Shown here: positions 59,431-64,000 of the stretch, one piece after another
How the letters are laid out: every line of letters begins with the position of its first letter
Position numbering within the stretch: position 1 is the first letter of the stretch
Assembly: GCA_036936605.1 (NCBI GenBank)
Contig: JAUPFV010000005.1
Coordinates: 80,364,885-80,428,884 of the forward strand
Length of the DNA stretch: 64,000 bases
Reading direction: 5' to 3'
DNA from: Limnanthes douglasii subsp. nivea
Taxonomy: Eukaryota; Streptophyta; Magnoliopsida; Brassicales; Limnanthaceae
The notes under the pieces: generated by a model
Database searches by the model: none
The model's input: the letters and a program-made list of their open reading frames with translations, nothing else
Told to the model about the DNA's origin: nothing
Made by a program: the position numbers and the translations under genes

Positions 59431-59871
59431 AAACCTACACTGAAATGCGTTTTTAGAGATGAGAGATAAAAGCTCTGAAAGTTAGAAGTGAGAAGATGTT
59501 GAAGATAGTAAAACAGTGAAAAGTGATTCAATTTATACTAAAGAAACAAAAGATACCTTGAAACCTATGAGAATTCGAAAAGATAGAGTAATGATTAAAG
59601 ACGGCACTGACATCACCAGCATTAATTGAAGAGGTTACTTTTTTAGGTTAGTAGGAGCGCCATTCTAGGAGAAAAACGGCTGGTGAGGCAAATCAGGAAG
59701 GGACACATGTCCCACGATCTATGGTAAAACCGTTGAGCTTCTGAGAGATTTTCCAGTCCGGATAAATCCGTTGTACAAATCGAAATCTATTCAGACATTA
59801 TAACAGGTGCTCATGAGCGATTTTTTAGGTCTTGTCAAAGGCCTTCGAACATAACCTAAAAAAAGGGCTAC

Positions 59872-60242
59872 TGATGAGTCCGTTTTTTCACCACTCATTG
59901 TAGAAACCGGACAGGGGCAATTCAGACAAAAGCCACCCACTGAACCATCCAAACAGGACTAAAGTATTAAAAACTAATCACTTTATGACTAAGCTAATTA
60001 CTAACTTGCTTAAATAACTAATGAGTCTTTGAATTCGACCTGGTTTCATGAGTTTGACCCGAAAACCCATGAGGCCCATAATTAAGGGTATAAATACCCA
60101 ACCACTTTCATTAATGAGGGTAATAAAAATTTAATACATCCAGGCAGCTCAAATCTCTCACTATAAACAACTTAAACATCAAATACCCTTGAAACATCAC
60201 AAAATACCTAACCAAACTACCCTTGAACCAGAATAATCCACA
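59872..60242 (+). repeat. Gypsy 3' LTR
   Basis: 371 bp, TGATGAGTCC to ATAATCCACA; TATA-like GGGTATAAATACCC at 60088-60101. Preceded by the purine tract near 59860. Confidence 0.92.
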
Positions 60243-60479
60243 CCAGCCTTTATATGCCTGACTTATTAATAGTTCACATATAATACATGTAGAAGGTATT
60301 AGGATCAGTATGGCCAATTCTATCGATCACATTATTGGACTCAATTGGTTCGGGCTGAGTATGGCTCTTTGCGTAGCCTGTAGGGTTGATCATTGACCCA
60401 TTCACATTTTGTAAAGAGGGATCAAGAGATGTAACAAACATATAAATTGGCGAAAACAATAAAATGTCATTGAACTAAA

Positions 60480-63400
60480 TGTAATTTGATGCGTCATTAA
60501 AAAATCCGTTCACCTTATCATAAGGGAAAAAGAGTGCATCATCCAATTACACGACTTGGTGATACAACTTTAAATAACATCTATTCGAAGGATACTTGAG
60601 TGTGTGATAGTCTATGTCAGGAAAACGAAAATATTCATGGTGTCCCTCACAATGATTGGGTTAGGACCCTCCAACAACTTTATCACCTTAATATATTTTA
60701 TTCATAACGAGGTCACCTACTTGAAGTGTATGCGGCCATAACCGTGAATTGAAACCTCCACTCATCACACTTTTGTAATACTCTGCACGTACTCGTGCTT
60801 GATCGTGGCGTTCTTTGATAATATTGATGTTGACCACACGGTCAACTTCATTGGGGACCTCAGAGTAGTTTACAACCCTATAGCTTGAGATGATGACTTC
60901 TACATGTACTACTGTCTAAATTAGGTAAACAATGGCGAAATTAGTCTCTATTGTTGTCATGCGTAGAGTAGTATGGTAAACCCATAGCACCTCAGACAGT
61001 TTATTAGGCCACTTCTCTTTGGTACCCTTAAACTTCTTTTTGATACCATCTAACATCATTTGGTTGGTTACTTCTACCTACCCATTTTCTTGTGGATAAT
61101 AACGATTGGTGAAATGTTGGTCGATGTCATAGCGTTTATAGAACGTATTGATGACGTCATTTTGAAATTGGGGGAGATGTATGTCCTTAACACACGCGAG
61201 ACATCGAAACGGGCAAGGATATAGTGGTGTAAAAAATCACATATCTCCTAAGATTTGGTACAAAGTAGGGATTTTTCCTCGACCTACTTGGTGAAGTAAT
61301 CTATAGCCACTTCTTGATGCTTCACGGTTGCCATTGGAAGCGGCTTTACTAAGTCGATGCTCTATTTTTCAAAAGGGCATGGTATCATATTAGACCTCAT
61401 CGGCTCGCTTGGTAAAATGCCAGTGTTAGCTAATTGTTGGCAGGGGGGTATTTTTATACGATGCACCCTGCAACGACTACCAGCTCCGGCTAGTAATACC
61501 CTGCCAAAATAAATCGTGGGGTTCTTTGATAATATTAATGTTGACAACACGGTAAACTTCCTTGGGGACCTTAGAGTAGTTTACAACCATATAGCTTGAG
61601 ATGATGACTTCTACAGGTACCACTGCCTAAATTACATAAATAATAGCGAAATTAGTATCTATTGTTGTCGTTCGTAGAGTAGTGTGGTAAGCCCATAGCA
61701 CCTCAGATAGTTTATTAGGCCACTTCTCTTTGGTACCTTCAAACTTCGTTTTTACAGCATCTAACATTATTTGGTTGGTTACTTCTACCTACTCATTTTC
61801 TTGTGGATAATATCGATTGGAAAGATGTTGGTTGATGTCATAGCGTTTACAAAACGTATTGATGACTTCATTTTAAAATTGGGGGAGATTGTCTGTCATC
61901 AACACACACGACACACCAAAACGGGCGGGGATATGATGGTGTAAAAAGTCACATATCTCCTAAGATTTGGTACGGAATTGGGATTTTTCCTCGACCCACT
62001 TGGTGAATTAATCTATAGCCACTACTTGACGCTTCCCGATTGCCATTGGAAGCGACCCTACTAAGTCCATGCTCCATGTTTTAAAAGGTCATGATATCAG
62101 ATTAGAACTTATCGACTCGTTTGGTAAAAGGCCAGTGTTAGCGAATTGTTTACATGGGTGGCATTTTTATACGATATACTCTTCATCGGCTGCAAACTCC
62201 AGCTAGTAATACCCTGCCAAAACAAATCGTTAGATCTGGTTGTGGTGGCCACAATGCGCTCTTGCATCTCCCGTTTGTAGATTATGTAGATTTGTGGTAG
62301 CTTCTTCTTGACTTAAATATCGCAGCAATGGTTGCGTTACACTTTTTTGGTAGAGGGTGTTATCCAGTATGCAGTACTTGACGGTGTGCGGTTGCAGTGT
62401 CCTTTCCGTTACTTTATCTGTTACGAAGGTACCGTCACAGAGGTATGTTAAGTAAGGTCGCCGCCAGTTAGTCGTAGTCTCCACCGTACAGATGTTTTCG
62501 GTTGGAATGGGTGTCTTGCTAGTTGGTCTGTTCTAGAAGATTATAAGTGGATGCTCTCCCGAGGTTGCTGCTTTAGCCAAGGCATCGCACGGAGTTATCT
62601 CGGTCGTCAAAGTATGGGCGCATCTTACGGGGATCAACCATGAGTCCTAATGCCACATTTTCCAAGTTGAGATAGTGAGTCTTGACATCAACAGGAGTCT
62701 TTTTGGTCTAATATATCGTCTGTTGGATGCCCTCTAGTTCCTTAACTAATACAAAACTAACTGAAAAAGGAGAAACCGATAGATATAGGAATAAAGGTTC
62801 ACCTACCATGAGATAATTTTTTAGTGCTACAAATTCCTTGTTACAATCCTCCTTCCAGACGAACATCTTCGCGCCCAGAAATACATGGAAGAAAGGGTGG
62901 CTTTTATCGGATGTCAGTGATATAAAGCGGGATAGTGCTGTGAGGCTCTCCATTAGGCATTAAACTTCCTTAATGTTTTATGCCGGCTCTATGTGCAAGG
63001 CTCCCCGTTAGGCATTGAACTTCCTTAATTGCTCACAATGTAAACCCATAAACTTACCACTGCAAACCGGAAATGGGCACTTTACAAGATTCAGTTTGAG
63101 CTTAAACTTACCCAAGACAGAAAAAATATTGTTTAACACTTGCAAATATTTCTCTAAACTATTGGTTTTGATGATCATGTCGTTGATATATGCTTTCATG
63201 TGGTTCCCCAATTGATCATTAAAGATGTGGTTGATAAGGCGTTCACTTGTAGAGCCTACATTCTTCAACCCAAAAAACATGACGATGTAACAATATAGCC
63301 CTCTTCACATGTATACTCCTTATCCTTTTGGTGCAAACGAATATGATTATAGCCCAAGTACGCGTCCATGAACGATAAATACTCGCAACTGGAAACCGAG

Positions 63401-64000
63401 TCCACCACCTTAGGACACACTTGATTCAAGTCGGTGAAATCGACGACATGCATCACTGACGACCTTTCTTTTTAACCAACACTGGGTTTGCTACCTAAAA
63501 TGGATACCGTGCTTGGTGTATGTGCCCAAGCCGGAATAACTAATCTATTTCACTGCTGATGGCCTCTTACTTTTTGATGGAGAATGATCGGCATTTTTGT
63601 TTAGCAGGTTTATCATATATATTTATTGTTAAATCATGACAGATTACCGAGGGGTCTAAGCCCAATACATCACTAGTGTTCCATGCAAAAATATCAAAGT
63701 TTTTATGTAATAAACATATCACATAACTTCTCAAAACAACATCTAGATTGTTATATATACGTAGACTACGACCCTCGTCCATAATCTCGTTGTTTGAGTC
63801 TCTAGAGGCATCATCCAGTTATTCACTCTTCTTGGGATCGTCCATCGGGTCGGATGAGGAGGTTTCGTTGTGCGCTTGTAACCATTCCCCTTTTGCCGGA
63901 TAATTTATATCTCAGAGGCTTAATGGGATCGACGACCACTACATAACATGTCAGCGCGGTTCTTTGGCTCCCCATTGTGATATCGACTAAATTATTGACG
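60480..64000 (-). pseudogene. Ancient Ty3/Gypsy pol on the minus strand, running off the window
   Basis: Order on the minus strand: a protease-RT linker (T-M-G-S-Q-R-T-A) near 63980; I-F-A-W near 63700; RT blocks (V-D-F-T-D-L-N, F-M-D-A-Y-L-G-Y-N, F-G-L-K-N-V-G-S-T, Y-I-N-D-M in place of Y-I-D-D-M) at 63460-63170; RNase H (L-S-R-F-I, F-V-W-K-E-D-C) at 62953-62708; integrase zinc region (L-Y-Q-K-S-V-T-Q-P-L-L-R-Y-L-S-Q-E-E) at 62400-62290; integrase core duplicated in tandem (60802-62226); and the C-terminal segment (L-Q-V-G-D-L-V) at about 60700. Asp-to-Asn in the RT active site and frequent stops show it is dead and much older than the neighbouring Gypsy. The 5' part lies beyond 64000. Confidence 0.8.
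60802..62226. repeat. 713-bp tandem duplication inside the old Gypsy integrase
   Basis: Unit 1 (60802-61514) and unit 2 (61515-62226) align end to end, starting ATCGTGG(C/G)GTTCTTTGATAAT. Short homology AATCGT marks the junctions at 61514, 62225 and near 60802. Shared blocks include AGCTTGAGATGATGACTTCT and CACATATCTCCTAAGATTTG. Divergence by eye is about 8-10%. Confidence 0.9.

Larger units (their letters stand above)
50105..60242 (+). mobile_element. Ty3/Gypsy Tat-lineage element with an antisense gene
   Basis: LTRs of exactly 371 bp (50105-50475 and 59872-60242) differ at about thirty positions (about 92%). A tRNA-Arg-like PBS TTGGCGACCACAGTGGGA (50481-50498) follows the 5' LTR and a purine tract AAAAAAAGGG precedes the 3' LTR. 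Gag, protease, RT, RNase H, a second archaeal-type RNase H and integrase lie in that order. The second RNase H and the extra ORF between pol and 3' LTR are hallmarks of the Tat/Ogre lineage. A 2.8-kb antisense gene fills 56670-59430. AGCCT at 50099-50103 and 60245-60249 is a weak candidate target duplication, since it is not flush with the LTR ends. Stops and frameshifts make the copy non-autonomous. Confidence 0.93.

Noticed and set aside
59871..59930. CTGATGAGTCCG at the Gypsy LTR start with complementary CGGAC downstream, like a hammerhead ribozyme core and stem II
   Set aside because: The conserved GAAA that must follow stem II is absent (AGGGGC follows), and the 5' LTR copy reads CTGATCA. 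No stems I or III found.

Overview
This is nuclear DNA of a flowering plant, probably a dicot. The evidence is plant Ty1/Copia and Ty3/Gypsy retrotransposons primed by host tRNA, a Mutator-like (MULE) element carrying exons of a plant group-I bZIP gene, short AT-rich GT-AG introns, and the lack of any bacterial gene layout. Brassicaceae is a guess only. Nearly the whole window is transposable-element sequence, much of it nested and decayed. I find one apparently intact host gene and no tRNA, rRNA or CRISPR locus.

Layout: 1-475 holds part of a DUF4283 protein on the minus strand, cut by Copia-1 (476-5906, +). A 4.5-kb Pack-MULE-type element (6443-10971) has a perfect 9-bp target duplication, degenerate TIRs, two bZIP exons and many short tandem repeats. 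Two copies of a roughly 0.5-kb segment follow, and Copia-2 (11955-17311, +) splits the second one. A TRIM-like mini-element (17627-18538, -) carries 65-bp tandem repeats. Copia-3 (18804-23965, -) has two 424-bp LTRs and a perfect ATATG duplication.

From 24000 to 36750 the DNA is AT-rich and decayed. It holds a near-perfect 141-nt inverted repeat (24881-25021), a worn MULE transposase, a heavily mutated Copia (27872-31860, -) split by a hAT-type MITE (30552-31275), and a truncated TNT1-like Copia-4 (33560-36612, -). The host gene (37776-40140, -) has five exons whose coding lengths sum to an exact open frame of 298 codons. It begins 164 bp downstream of a same-strand LTR of Copia-5 (40304-44144, -). 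Copia-6 (45432-49383, -) is probably chimeric: its reverse transcriptase frame runs into a second gag fragment, and its two ends do not match.

A 10.1-kb Ty3/Gypsy Tat-lineage element (50105-60242, +) has gag, protease, RT, two RNase H domains and integrase. It also has a large antisense gene (56670-59430, -) with an intron. A much older Gypsy on the minus strand fills 60480-64000 and contains a 713-bp tandem duplication of its integrase. No retrotransposon here has a fully open gag-pol frame, so any movement would need proteins from copies elsewhere. Strongest leads: the bZIP-carrying MULE, the antisense gene of the Gypsy element, the host gene under a possible LTR promoter, the 141-nt hairpin and the RT-gag fusion of Copia-6.
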